Position numbers and translations under genes: made by a program. The notes below the pieces were generated by a model that saw only the letters and a program-made list of their open reading frames with translations, made no database searches and was not told where the DNA came from. A DNA stretch of 64,000 nucleotides from Strigamia acuminata (lineage: Eukaryota > Arthropoda > Chilopoda > Geophilomorpha > Linotaeniidae): positions 3,103,087-3,167,086 of the forward strand of contig OX442314.1 in the NCBI GenBank assembly GCA_949358305.1, read 5' to 3'. Shown here one piece after another: positions 51,256 to 62,089 of this stretch (positions are counted from its first letter, which is position 1; each line of letters starts with the position of its first letter).

Positions 51256-51813
51256 GTGTTGTAGTAAAAAGTAGGGGACTGGACCCCATAGGATCCCATG
51301 TTAAACTTCATTTCTACTCCACAACCGACATTTGAAATATATTTTGGCATTCGAATATTTTAGCCGTAAAAGCGTCGGGCTAACCTAACCTAAGCTAACC
51401 TAACCTAATCTAACCTCTAACCTCTCGCGATGTAAAGGTAAAAGGTTAGCTGTAAAAGTGTCGAGCTAACCTAACCTAATCTAACCTAACCTCTTACCTC
51501 TTACGGTTAGGTTTAGGTTAGCCAGTGCAATCTACTATCAAAATCGGTAACCAAAAGTCCCAAATTTGGTCCGAGGGCCAAATGGTCAAAATGGCGGCCG
51601 TTTGGTTACGGGCTTGACCAGATGGTCGAATTTCATTAGGATAGGTCCAAAAAAATGGTTGTGTGTATGAACCGGTCAGGTGTCATGTTCCCAGGCAATG
51701 ACTTAGATGGGTTTCAGGAGCATAAATAAAACGATGCTCACCCTTCAAATTTTTTTTTCACGAGTGAAGAGAGATTTAATTGCGTGACGTTATAAGGTTC
51801 CAAAACCGGTTCC
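51256..51813. other. Unassigned DNA with degenerate TTAGG-like clusters
   Basis: Two clusters of CTAACCTAACCTAA (about 51390-51425 and 51471-51505) and one GTTAGGTTTAGGTTAG (about 51509). They are interspersed with TCTAACCTCTAACCTC and two TAAAAG(C/T)GTCG(G/A)GCTAACC repeats. This is the arthropod-type telomere motif in a degenerate, interstitial form. No gene. Confidence 0.65.
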
Positions 51814-52013
51814 NNNNNNNNNNNNNNNNNNNNNNNNNNNNNNNNNNNNNNNNNNNNNNNNNNNNNNNNNNNNNNNNNNNNNNNNNNNNNNNNNNNNNNN
51901 NNNNNNNNNNNNNNNNNNNNNNNNNNNNNNNNNNNNNNNNNNNNNNNNNNNNNNNNNNNNNNNNNNNNNNNNNNNNNNNNNNNNNNNNNNNNNNNNNNNN
52001 NNNNNNNNNNNNN
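51814..52013. other. Assembly gap (200 N)
   Basis: Exactly 200 unknown bases at the edge of a tandem array, so probably a fixed-size placeholder. Open frames drawn across it are meaningless. Confidence 0.98.
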
Positions 52014-52950
52014 CATTCGACTCGAAAACGAGTCGAATACGATTTCGCGTTGAAGAAGGGCAAAATTCGCATTCGACTCGAAAACGAGTCGAATACGATT
52101 TCGCGTTGAAGAAGGGCAAAACTCGCATTCGACTCGAAAACGAGTCGAATACGATTTCGCGTTGAGAAAGGGCAAAATTCGCATTCGACTCGAAAACGAG
52201 TCGAATACGATTTCGCGTTGAAGAAGGGCAAAACTCGCATTCGACTCGAAAACGAGTCGAATACGATTTCGCGTTGAAGAAGGGCAAAACTCGTATTCGA
52301 TTCGAAAGCGAATCGAATACGATTTCGCGTTGAAGAAGGGCAAAATTCGCATTCGACTCGAAAACGAGTCGAATACGAATTCGCATTCGACTCGAAAACG
52401 AGTCGAATACGATTTCGCGTTGAAGAAGGGCAAAATTCGCATTCGACTCGAAAACGAGTCGAATACGATTTCGCGTTGAAGAAGGGCAAAACTCGCATTC
52501 GACTCGAAAACGAGTCGAATACGATTTCGCGTTGAGAAAGGGCAAAATTCGCATTCGACTCGAAAACGAGTCGAATACGATTTCGCGTTGAAGAAGGGCA
52601 AAACTCGCATTCGACTCGAAAACGAGTCGAATACGATTTCGCATTCGACTCGAAAACGAGTCGAATACGATTTCGCGTCGAAGAAGGGCAAAATTCGCAT
52701 TCGACTCGAAAACGAGTCGAATACGATTTCGCGTTGAAGAAGGGCAAAACTCGCATTCGACTCGAAAACGAGTCGAATACGATTTCGCGTTGAGAAAGGG
52801 CAAAATTCGCATTCGACTCGAAAACGAGTCGAATACGATTTCGCGTTGAAGAAGGGCAAAACTCGCATTCGACTCGAAAACGAGTCGAATACGATTTCGC
52901 GTCAAAGAAGGGCAAAATTTGCATTCGACTCGAAAACGAGTCGAATACGA
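52014..52950. repeat. 56-bp tandem repeat (~17 units, array continues into gap)
   Basis: Each unit has a hairpin (TTCGACTCG, AAAA loop, CGAGTCGAA) followed by TACGATTTCGCGTTGAAGAA and GGGCAAAA(C/T)TC. Unit types alternate (GAAGAAGGG or GAGAAAGGG; ACTC or ATTC), giving a higher-order pattern. Two units lack ~30 bp (near 52380 and 52640). Three minus frames stay open because 56 is not a multiple of three and the unit lacks stops. Confidence 0.95.
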
Positions 52951-53310
52951 GATCATTTTTTGATCTGGGTCGTGAATGCGTCCGTATGTCACGCGAACGC
53001 GTGTTGGAGTCGATTCCGAGTTCGTATTCCATCTTGAACGCGCATTGGAGACGTAAACCAGTTTATTTTACCCACTCTCGCTCGATCCCGCTTCATCGCT
53101 CCTTGTCGCTCCTGTGAAAAAAAATACATGAGAATGTGCAGAAATGAACCTTCCAATACTCACATGAAAATTGACAACCTTGACACAAAACAGTCTATTG
53201 ACACTCCCAACACCACCCCGGACGTTTTCCGGAAGAGTTTGGTCCACCCGGAATCCCCAGAATAGTCGCCCCCGAAATGCGGATTTCACGGAAGCCAATC
53301 CGCGAAAAGG
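52951..53310. other. Unassigned sequence before LTR C
   Basis: 360 bp without a gene. It contains two ACGCGAACGCGTGTTGGAG / ACGCGCATTGGAG-like pieces. By position this should be the U3 of the left LTR of element C, but it does not match the U3 of the right LTR (60187-60811). Confidence 0.45.
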
Positions 53311-54586
53311 ATATACCCAAACAATCGGCCATTCCGCAGCTCTGTTTGATTATTTCTGTTTGGTATTGTTACTTAAGAAGTATGATTCGTTGTTCACGTA
53401 AAAAACCTTTTGGTTCTTTGTTGATTTATTCGCAAAGAACCGTTGCATGATTCTACAGAATCATGCCACCGCCGGCAATTGAAGTCGAAGTGCTGGGATT
53501 ATTATGTTGCATAAATGTTACAGTCTACGGTTGCGACGCCGAAGGAGAACCCGCCGTTGTGCAATTCAGTATCCTCCGGACAGGACCAAGTTGTCTTTTT
53601 CGGTATGAACGTATTCCGTTACCACGAGTAGCATCGGTATTGTTGAGAATCGGTTCCTTCACCTGATGGTGCCAAAGCAGTCTGTTTTACAGTAACCACG
53701 AGTAGCACCAAGTGTTTGGCAAGCTGATTCTCATGGTATTCGATGCCAAAGCAGTCGGTCTATTATTAGTACCGCGAGAGATAAAACTGCTGTGCGGAGC
53801 CGCGAGCTATCGACCCCTGTGTACGTGGTACCGTCAACCACTCGATGGACGACCGTGCTGCGACGCCGGGGACGCTTGATACCGTTCTGCATGGCAAGGC
53901 GTATATTCTAATCGATGGCAATTGTGTGTTGCGACGGGAAGCTTAATCTTCATTTTATTTATAACAGCAAAACTTAAACTCGACAACCAGTTGGACCAAA
54001 ATCAAGTCAGAAGACTTAATCTCATATTGAACTCAATATAACCGATAAGTTGACGACAACTTATTCCCGAAATATCTAAATAAGAATTCACAACGATATG
54101 AATTAAATATAATTCATAAGTGGAATATTGATAAGTAAATGAATACATTTACTTACACCAATATCCTCCCAAAGTTGTGGCGGTGCAGACAAAGTCAACC
54201 GCAATGCTCAGATCATTCGATTTATCGACGTGCGATAGTTTACACAGCGAACCAAGGAAACCAGCGAAGCCGTATCGGACTCCAGGACACAGCCATCCGG
54301 CTTAAGATGACATCTATAATCAGGTCGAGCGATGGGGAAACCGCTCCCATATTCCAGACCCGTAGTGATATTATTCTAGGGCCAGTTGGCCAATTCTTTG
54401 TATAGTTTAATAGCTGATTTAACTTGCCAAATGTCGGCATTAGTCCTATGTATAATTTAGCCTTGATATTATTGTTTACCAACAATAAACTGTCTTGTAT
54501 TTATCTCGTATTGTATTCACTGTTTATTTATTGCGATCTCTTCCCGGTACCATTGTTAAATGGGAGTTGTGGTCGTCACCGTCACA
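53311..54586 (+). repeat. Element C left LTR, U3 missing or replaced
   Basis: Matches 60812-62089 with about four differences that I noticed beyond the first ~40 bp. It begins at a TATA-like GGATATACCC and ends ...CACCGTCACA. The ~625 bp U3 of the right LTR is not found upstream. Short frames in it are shared by both LTRs and have no domain. Confidence 0.82.
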
Positions 54587-55200
54587 CGTGGAGGTCCCAC
54601 CGAGATTAGGTTGCAATTAAATTCGATTGAATTGCAACAGTGAATATTGGAGATAAATATTTAACTAAAAGATTTAAGTTAAAAATAGACAGATTAAATT
54701 TTCAGTTTATATTTCCATGTGAAGAAGTTAAACTGATGAAATAGAAATACGTAGTAGATTTTCCTTCATTATTTTCGTTTGAAGATTTTAGGGATTTCAA
54801 AGACTACCACCTAATCTCACACGTGGAGGTCCCACCGAGATTAGGTTGCAATTAAATTCGATAGAATTGTAAAAGTGAATTTTGAGATAAATATTTAACT
54901 AAAAGATTTAGTTAAAAAACAGACAAGTTTCAAACCATGTTTATTTTCTTGAGAAACACCAAAACAGTCCTTTAACTAGGAATTTCGGAAGTTATAGACC
55001 TATCACACGATCACTGAAATAGGTTGCAAATTAATTCGATCGAATTGCAAAAGCGAATCTTGAATCCGATATTAACTAAAAAATTTTAGTTAAAACAGAC
55101 AAATAGATTTTCAGTTTATATTTTCATGTGAAAAGTTAAACTGACGAAATGGAAACGTTTAGTGAACTCTCTTTACTATTTTCGTTCGACAATTTAAGGA
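54587..55200 (+). repeat. Three direct repeats of the PBS-proximal leader
   Basis: Copies start near 54587, 54819 and 55008, each with AGGTTGCAA(A)TTAATTCGAT, GATAAATATTTAACTAAAAG and CATGTGAA...AGTTAAACTGA blocks in the same order. The second copy keeps an exact PBS (54824-54841). The third lacks it. Confidence 0.8.
54589..54606 (+). other. Element C primer-binding site, tRNA-Gln
   Basis: TGGAGGTCCCACCGAGAT, two bases after the LTR, is complementary over 18 bases to the 3' end of the animal tRNA-Gln(TTG) sequence I know, including CCA. Confidence 0.82.
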
Positions 55201-57765
55201 ATACGAAGTATTTTAAATAAGAAATCAAAAAAGTTTCGAGTGAAATAAGAATACAGATATTTTTTTTCGAAGTTTGTTTTATTTCGAAAAGCTAAAAACA
55301 TACAAGTTTAGAAGGCGGACTTCTTACGAATTTATCTTTCCACCTGAAAAGTTAAAACGAAGAAAACACCGCAACTATTTGGAAATATTTACAAGAAATT
55401 AAGTTTCTTGTAACTGTACGTCGACACCGATAGCCAGCGACCACGCGCCATAGCAATACGCGTCGATCTCCGTATCAAACGCAGCAGGGAAGCTACTCAA
55501 ACCTTCAACGCAAGGTGCGAACGAATGCTTGGAAATTATGGCGGACAACAGATAAAAGACAGCGGAGAAATGTTACAGAAGGTTCGTAGAGATTTATTTA
55601 AGTGTCGCGAACTAATTTTTCCACTGCCATCGGTACCAAAGATAATTTAGTTGTTGGAGAAAAACAACACACTCCATTTCGCAGAAAAGATTTGCAAATC
55701 GAAATGAATATTACCTTTATTTGAAGGAATTAACTATTTTCACAAAAAGTACATTTTTTCCTTCGGGACAATGGAAATTAAGAAAATATAAAATGGCGGC
55801 GAATGAAGTTGCCGACCACATAGAATAGTATTTTTTACATTGAAAGTTACGAATCACGATAAACGCTTTCCCTCGGAAAAGTAAAAGGATTTCATTCAAT
55901 CTTTCCTTTCGGAAATTTAACAGTGTTTTAAGTTTCCAACGATATTTGGGTCTCCCAAATTTTGAGAATTTCTAAATGAAATTTAGCTGTTTGAAAAACA
56001 ACGAATATTTTTAGTAATCTAATCGGACATTTTCCCACATGATTTCTTAAAACCGGAATAACAAATCCATTTGTGGCTATGAACTTTGCCACATGAAATA
56101 TTTACGGAGCGAATATTTTTTGATTGGATTGAAGCTTTAAAATCAGATAGCTGATTTAAACGAAGAAAATAAGTTTCAAAGTAATTATTTTTCTTTCGGA
56201 AAAATCAAATAAATCACCGCTGATGAAAAGTTGTATTTTTCCATTCGAAAAAACTAAGAATTGCACAAGATTTATCTTCTATTTTGAACATAGATTTTAT
56301 TCGGAAAAGGAAAGATTCTAGATACATTATTTTTCTCTAAAAATTAAGAATTTAGTCAATTTTCCTAAAGGTTAATGGAATGTCATCATATATTTCGTTC
56401 GTAATTTACGTGTTAAAGTTTAATCAGAAAAACGATTGAATATGTTTTATTTGCGATAAGTAAAAGAAAGGTTCTTTAAAAATGGAATTTCGATGCAAAT
56501 CCCACAGTAAAGGGAATGTTATGTGTGAGCAATTAACGAAAAGTTGGAATAACTTCATTTTATTTCATTCAAAAGTAGTTGTGAAAAATCAATTTCAAAT
56601 ATTTTTCAAAGAAAAATTATTTTTATCGGAAAAAAGTAATTTACATGTCCTCGCGCGGACCGAGTAGTAAACTGCTTAATTGTGACATCGATACTGTTAT
56701 TGTGTCACGTGTTATACGGAATTCCAAACCAGTGAATTACGAATTTTGGCGCGATAGGAATAGAAGTTTGACAGTGAAAGTTCTCCAGATTTGTCTTTTC
56801 ATTTGAAAAGTTCAAATTGAGGAAATGCTGCAGCAGATGAAGGTATTTACGACAATTGAGATTTAAATATTCTTTCATTCAAAAGATAAAAGATCTCTGC
56901 AAAAACATCTCGTTATTAGAGATAAGGGGGACGAAAATTATTAAAACGAATAATCAAAGACACGTCCTTCGTAAATATCGCAAAGGAATAACTAATTGTG
57001 AAAACAATTGTCCGCTCAGGAAAAGTGGAATTTAGCTAGATATTTTCTTTCGAAAAATCAAAGCAATTGTCATCAAAAAAGAAAGATTTGATGAATAATT
57101 TTTACCCAAAAGTCTAAAGGATTGTCGAATAGTTTTCTCCCGAAAAACAAGTACACATTTGTACCAATAACTTTATCGTTTAAAGTAAAATTTCGAATAT
57201 TTTCTTTTGGAAGATTAGAGAATTAGATAATTTTTCTCGCAAAACAAATTTAAAGAATTTTAACGAATTTTTATTTGTTAAAAAAATTTGTTAAAAAAGG
57301 GGGAGATGGATGGTGAAAATTTATTTTTTCACACTCGAAAAATGGAATTTAAACCCGAAAAAGTAAAGACTTGGTCAAATTATTCTTCCTATTGGAAATG
57401 AATACACAATGTTGGGAATCGAAAATAGATTTCAATTACAAAGGAATGATTATTTGAACGATAATTGAATAAGAATAAGAAAAATTGAGAGTTTGAGAAA
57501 ACTTTATTAAAACTGTGGTTGTAATGATATTACACACTAAACGGAATAATCAAAGAAAAATATTTTTTGAAGAAAAGTTATTTAATTATTTGGATTGGTA
57601 AAAATCCCAAAGTTCAAGAAGATTGAAGTAAGTTTATTTTATTTTCATTTGAAAAATACAATATTTTACGAATGTCTTCCCGAAGGAATTTTATTTTATC
57701 GGTAAAATTGAATCTCGAAGGGAACGGACTTAGTAGAGAACTACTAAATAGATGTAACGTCCTTT
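55201..57765. other. Element C A/T-rich interior without genes
   Basis: 2.6 kb with no frame over ~62 codons. Short motifs of the type TTTTC(A/T)TTCGGAAAA and TTTTCATTTGAAAAG recur many times at irregular spacing, and each can form a small hairpin. Two AAGGGGGA-like purine runs occur (near 56926 and 57296). Confidence 0.6.
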
Positions 57766-58110
57766 ATACCATTGGCCGACACTAACATCCGCCAATCAGA
57801 AGTTGGGAGATCTAGGGATCCCCAGCCCCCTGCTATTAAAGGAGGACCAGATCAGATACTGATCATTCGCATCCAGACCAGACCAGAAGACGTGTTCCAG
57901 AGTCATCTTGACCACGCCGTCCCGATTTCAGTCACGATTCGAATTTTGTGTGCCGTGTAACCTGCAAAAGCTAACACGTGTCAAACAAACGCGAAGTTTA
58001 ATTTTATTTTGTCAAAAGTAAAGTTTAGAAGTGTTTCTTGTTGAAAAGTGTATTATATTCGTCTTCTTTATAAATTAAAGAATTAAAATCGTCAGATTTT
58101 GAATTTTTTT
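57766..58110 (+). promoter_or_regulatory. Possible internal promoter and 5' UTR for the element C ORF
   Basis: A G/C-richer island in A/T-rich surroundings. GCCAATCAG (57790), TATTAAAGG (57832, TATA-like) and GATCATTCGCATCC (~57860, initiator-like, 25-30 bp downstream) are correctly spaced. A 62-codon frame (57772-57960) lies here but has no domain. This is inference from spacing only. Confidence 0.4.
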
Positions 58111-59592
58111 ATGGCTCAAAAACCATTGAATATGATCGATCCAAAAGGAAATAATAAGCAGACAAACTTAAATTTAAGTTCTGTACCACTTGGCGATCAA
58201 ACAGAAAAGATTCCCGATCATTTTACTCTGTATTGTAATCGTCATGGACTGGATAAAACCAAGTTTAAAAATATAATCGAAGCTTCAGACTATGTAAAAG
58301 CTAGGAACTGGCGAGATCGTACCCAATCTCAATCTTCACATCAAGATCCAGTACGGAATCCACAAACATACAGCCGAAACTTAGTGAATCAAGATTCTCA
58401 TACTATGTTTCAAACATCCAGTAGGGGATCTAAGTTAGAAAAGTTTAAACCACCTAATTCGGTAGATAAGGGGGAAGAGAATTATAAACCTAATAATTCT
58501 CGTCCAGAGAGTTCGTTAACTAACCAGTCGGTTGTTCAGAACAAATTAAAACTCGTTTACAATCGAGATCAGCTAATTTCAGTTCGATATGCTAATCCAG
58601 CTGAAGCACAACGATATGTGGCTAGCCTTAATCTGTCGATTAACCTACCGCTATCAAAAGAATTGGGAACCGTAAACAAAAGTTTTGGGCCACCAATATC
58701 AACGCAAAGGAAAGATATTCGGACTCCAAACAAACATTTGCAGTCAAATAACGTACAACAACGTGCCCGATCGCCGATCACAAACTCATGTTTGCGGACG
58801 TATGATTTGTCTACCAAGAAGAGTCCCCAGCCAAGACAATTCTACCTAACGCCCATTTCAAATCGAAAAAAGGTCAAGCAAACTTTTCCCTTGAAAAAGT
58901 ATTACCAACACGATAATGAGAATGATTTTAAACCTAAAAAAGAAAGTTTTTTGACTAACCCACGGGAGATCCGGTATCAATTCGAACAGTATTGTAAACA
59001 ATACCAGTTAAATTCAGCTGAATTTAAAAATATAAACGAAGCGCAACAATTCGTATTTCGAAATCAATACCGTAACCAACGACTAAAACCCGTCCCAGTC
59101 GTCAATCTGACGGAGATACAACAATTTGCGTCTGGAAAGCAACCCTGCAATATCCAGAATAATTCATCTCAACGAGAGGAATTAAGAACTTCAAAAAAGC
59201 GTTTTCGGTCACCAAGTCCAGCTGGTGATGAAGAAACTTCAAGTACAAACCAACATGTTCAAAAACTGACTGAAAACCCAGGTTTCCAATCATCAGTTCC
59301 ACGACTTAGAGTCAAATATAGATCCCCTCGTTTGTTGCGGGATTTCACAATTCCAAATATGGGTCCTTTCCACGTATGGTTTTCCAATGAGGGTCCCATT
59401 CATGTATGGTTTTCCAGAGATGACCTAAAACAAAAAGTTGGGTCGTCACGGTCATTTACACTGCCAAGTGAGTACACTGTGTGTAACTGCCCAAAGAAAA
59501 AACGTCGAAAGAAATCAGTACAGCAGGCTGAGAGATCTCGGAAATTTGCAAATATGCGAGCTCAATATTTAGCAAAGAATCATGTTGATTAA
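58111..59592 (+). CDS. Unrecognised 493-aa repeat-containing basic protein in element C
   Basis: Starts at ATG 58111 (MAQKPLNMIDPKGNNKQTN); the frame opens slightly earlier without an ATG. I do not recognise it. It is hydrophilic, rich in Asn, Gln, Ser, Lys and Arg, with no signal peptide, membrane segment, zinc knuckle, protease or RT motif. A ~20-residue motif of the form F-K-N-I-x-E-A-x-x-(Y/F)-V recurs: KFKNIIEASDYVKARN (~65), RYANPAEAQRYVASLN (~160) and EFKNINEAQQFVFRNQ (~305). The two outer copies are preceded by (L/Q)YC. Near the end HVWFS occurs twice 10 residues apart, followed by KKKRRKKS, a likely nuclear-localisation signal. It could be a divergent Gag-like nucleic-acid-binding protein or a captured host gene. 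Confidence 0.7.
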   Translation: MAQKPLNMIDPKGNNKQTNLNLSSVPLGDQTEKIPDHFTLYCNRHGLDKTKFKNIIEASDYVKARNWRDRTQSQSSHQDPVRNPQTYSRNLVNQDSHTMFQTSSRGSKLEKFKPPNSVDKGEENYKPNNSRPESSLTNQSVVQNKLKLVYNRDQLISVRYANPAEAQRYVASLNLSINLPLSKELGTVNKSFGPPISTQRKDIRTPNKHLQSNNVQQRARSPITNSCLRTYDLSTKKSPQPRQFYLTPISNRKKVKQTFPLKKYYQHDNENDFKPKKESFLTNPREIRYQFEQYCKQYQLNSAEFKNINEAQQFVFRNQYRNQRLKPVPVVNLTEIQQFASGKQPCNIQNNSSQREELRTSKKRFRSPSPAGDEETSSTNQHVQKLTENPGFQSSVPRLRVKYRSPRLLRDFTIPNMGPFHVWFSNEGPIHVWFSRDDLKQKVGSSRSFTLPSEYTVCNCPKKKRRKKSVQQAERSRKFANMRAQYLAKNHVD

Positions 59593-60186
59593 CATGATAT
59601 GATACACAAAGATTCCCCGATTATAGTGTAAACAGAAAATCCTCTTCTAAAAATCATGACCTCTCTTCTAAAGAAAAGGGGGACAAAATATAAAAGTTAG
59701 AATTAACAAAATTTTGAAAAGTAATGCTACATTATTAAGACAACTAGTTTAATTAAATTAGTCAATTGTACAAAGAATACCAAGTGACTCCGGTCATGAC
59801 AATTAAGGGGGACAATTATGATTTCTTAATTGTCAACTCTTATCATCTAAAAGCTATTTATTGTATATTTATAGCGATACATCTGACTAGGCATATGAAA
59901 TAAATATTTTGTGATAACACAAATGATGATTTTATGTATGACGAAAGTTTCTTCAAAAAGAAGACTTGGAAATAAATTCTGGACTTGAATTTAGGCTATT
60001 AGAAAAGATTATTTCGGCAGAAAATCAGAACTTAGATAATTCAAGTTAGTTTATGTAAGCTCAAATTCGAAATTGGAAGTCACGGTATCTCCAAGATACA
60101 TCAAGTCCGAAAATAGCATTTATGCTAATTAGGAGAATAACGAAAACTCTATAAAATTTTATATAATTGTGTTATTAAGGGGGATG
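59593..60186 (+). other. Element C 3' region and polypurine tract
   Basis: No gene. AAGGGGGA next to the right LTR (60177-60184) is the expected purine primer. Similar AAGGGGGACA runs are at about 59686 and 59808. Confidence 0.7.
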
Positions 60187-62089
60187 TGTGACGGTTTACA
60201 ATGGCTATAAATGCCTATTTTCTTAGAAAGAAGCGCTGTTGCGCCATTATCATGATATCTCGAAGATATTCTGTGTAAAACTGATAAATGTCTGGAATAA
60301 AGTTATTTATGATGTTTCAAATACAAAGATGTTCGTTTATTAAGAATAAACACTCATTCCTACTTGATATCAAAGGATTCCGGCCGAATCACGAAGAGTC
60401 GTCTGCTAAAACCGCATTTGTCAATGCGCAATGTTGCCACAAGATGGCGCGATTACGATTTAGCGGCAAATTCAAGATATGAATATAAAACATGTAAATA
60501 AATATAAAACTATATTTACTAGAATGAAACGAAGCTTTGTGAACATTAATATAAAGATATATTAATGTCTTGTGATGTTAAATACAATGTAACTTCCATT
60601 TTCTGCGGGACAGGACATTTGGTGATCAATCGATCAACCAATAGATCTGATTGGTGGATCCATTTCCGGTCCTGGGTATCCAGTTCCGGTTGTGGTGAGA
60701 ATTAGCACATTGTTCCTCCGTATCCACTTCCGGTGATACGGGATTGGAGGGATTCGTGGAACCCATGTTCCAATTGGATAACTGGATTAATCCTTAATCC
60801 AGTCAGGTTATATAAACCCAAACAACCGGCCATTCTGCAGCTCTGTTTGATTATTTTCTGTTTGGTATTGTTACTTAAGAAATATGATTCGTTGTTCACG
60901 TAAAAAAACCTTTTGGTTCTTTGTTGATTTATTCGCAAAGAACCGTTGCATGATTCTACAGAATCATGCCACCGCCGGCAATTGAAGTCGAAGTGCTGGG
61001 ATCATTATGTTGCATAAATGTTACAGTTTACGGTTGCGACGCCGAAGGAGAACCCGCCGTTGTGCAATTCAGTATCCTCCGGACAGGACCAAGTTGTCTT
61101 TTTCGGTATGAACGTATTCCGTTACCACGAGTAGCATCGGTATTGTTGAGAATCGGTTCCTTCACCTGATGGTGCCAAAGCAGTCTGTTTTACAGTAACC
61201 ACGAGTAGCACCAAGTGTTTGGCAAGCTGATTCTCATGGTATTCGATGCCAAAGCAGTCGGTCTATTATTAGTACCGCGAGAGATAAAACTGCTGTGCGG
61301 AGCCGCGAGCTATCGACCCCTGTGTACGTGGTACCGTCAACCACTCGATGGACGACCGTGCTGCGACGCCGGGGACGCTTGATACCGTTCTGCATGGCAA
61401 GGCGTATATTCTAATCGATGGCAATTGTGTGTTGCGACGGGAAGCTTAATCTTCATTTTATTTATAACAGAAAAACTTAAACTCGACAACCAGTTGGACC
61501 AAAATCAAGTCAGAAGACTTAATCTCATATTGAACTCAATATAACCGATAAGTTGACGACAACTTATTCCCGAAATATCTAAATAAGAATTCACAACGAT
61601 ATGAATTAAATATAATTCATAAGTGGAATATTGATAAGTAAATGAATACATTTACTTACACCAATATCCTCCCAAAGTTGTGGCGGTGCAGACAAAGTCA
61701 ACCGCAATGCTCAGATCATTCGATTTATCGACGTGCGATAGTTTACACAGCGAACCAAGGAAACCAGCGAAGCCGTATCGGACTCCAGGACACAGCCATC
61801 CGGCTTAAGATGACATCTATAATCAGGTCGAGCGATGGGGAAACCGCTCCCATATTCCAGACCCGTAGTGATATTATTCTAGGGCCAGTTGGCCAATTCT
61901 TTGTATAGTTTAATAGCTGATTTAACTTGCCAAATGTCGGCATTAGTCCTATGTATAATTTAGCCTTGATATTATTGTTTACCAACAATAAACTGTCTTG
62001 TATTTATCTCGTATTGTATTCACTGTTTATTTATTGCGATCTCTTCCCGGTACCATTGTTAAATGGGAGTCGTGGTCGTCACCGTCACA
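60187..62089 (+). repeat. Element C right LTR (1.9 kb)
   Basis: TGTGACGG...CCGTCACA. U3 ~60187-60811 contains TTCCGGT repeats (CATTTCCGGTCCTGG, CCAGTTCCGGTTG, CACTTCCGGTGATA) and ends at TTATATAAACC (60809), a TATA box. R-U5 is shared with the left LTR. It joins copia E gag at 62090. Confidence 0.82.

Larger units (their letters stand above)
53311..62089 (+). mobile_element. LTR element C: long LTRs, tRNA-Gln PBS, no pol
   Basis: LTR-related blocks at 53311-54586 and 60187-62089 frame a 5.6 kb interior with a PBS, purine tract and one unrecognised ORF. No reverse transcriptase, integrase or protease motif was seen in any frame. The right LTR has perfect inverted ends TGTGACGG/CCGTCACA. This resembles a large non-autonomous retrotransposon derivative (LARD) with its own ORF. 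Confidence 0.78.

Noticed and set aside
51388-51525. True chromosome end
   Set aside because: The TTAGG-like motifs are few, degenerate and followed by more sequence.
51738-53032. Three overlapping 376-418-codon minus-strand frames
   Set aside because: They run through the 56-bp tandem repeat and the 200-N gap in all three frames, which shows absence of stops and not coding.
53463-54609. Small frames of 67, 88 and 61 codons repeated at 60966-62322
   Set aside because: Their duplication is explained by the two LTRs of element C; no domain.
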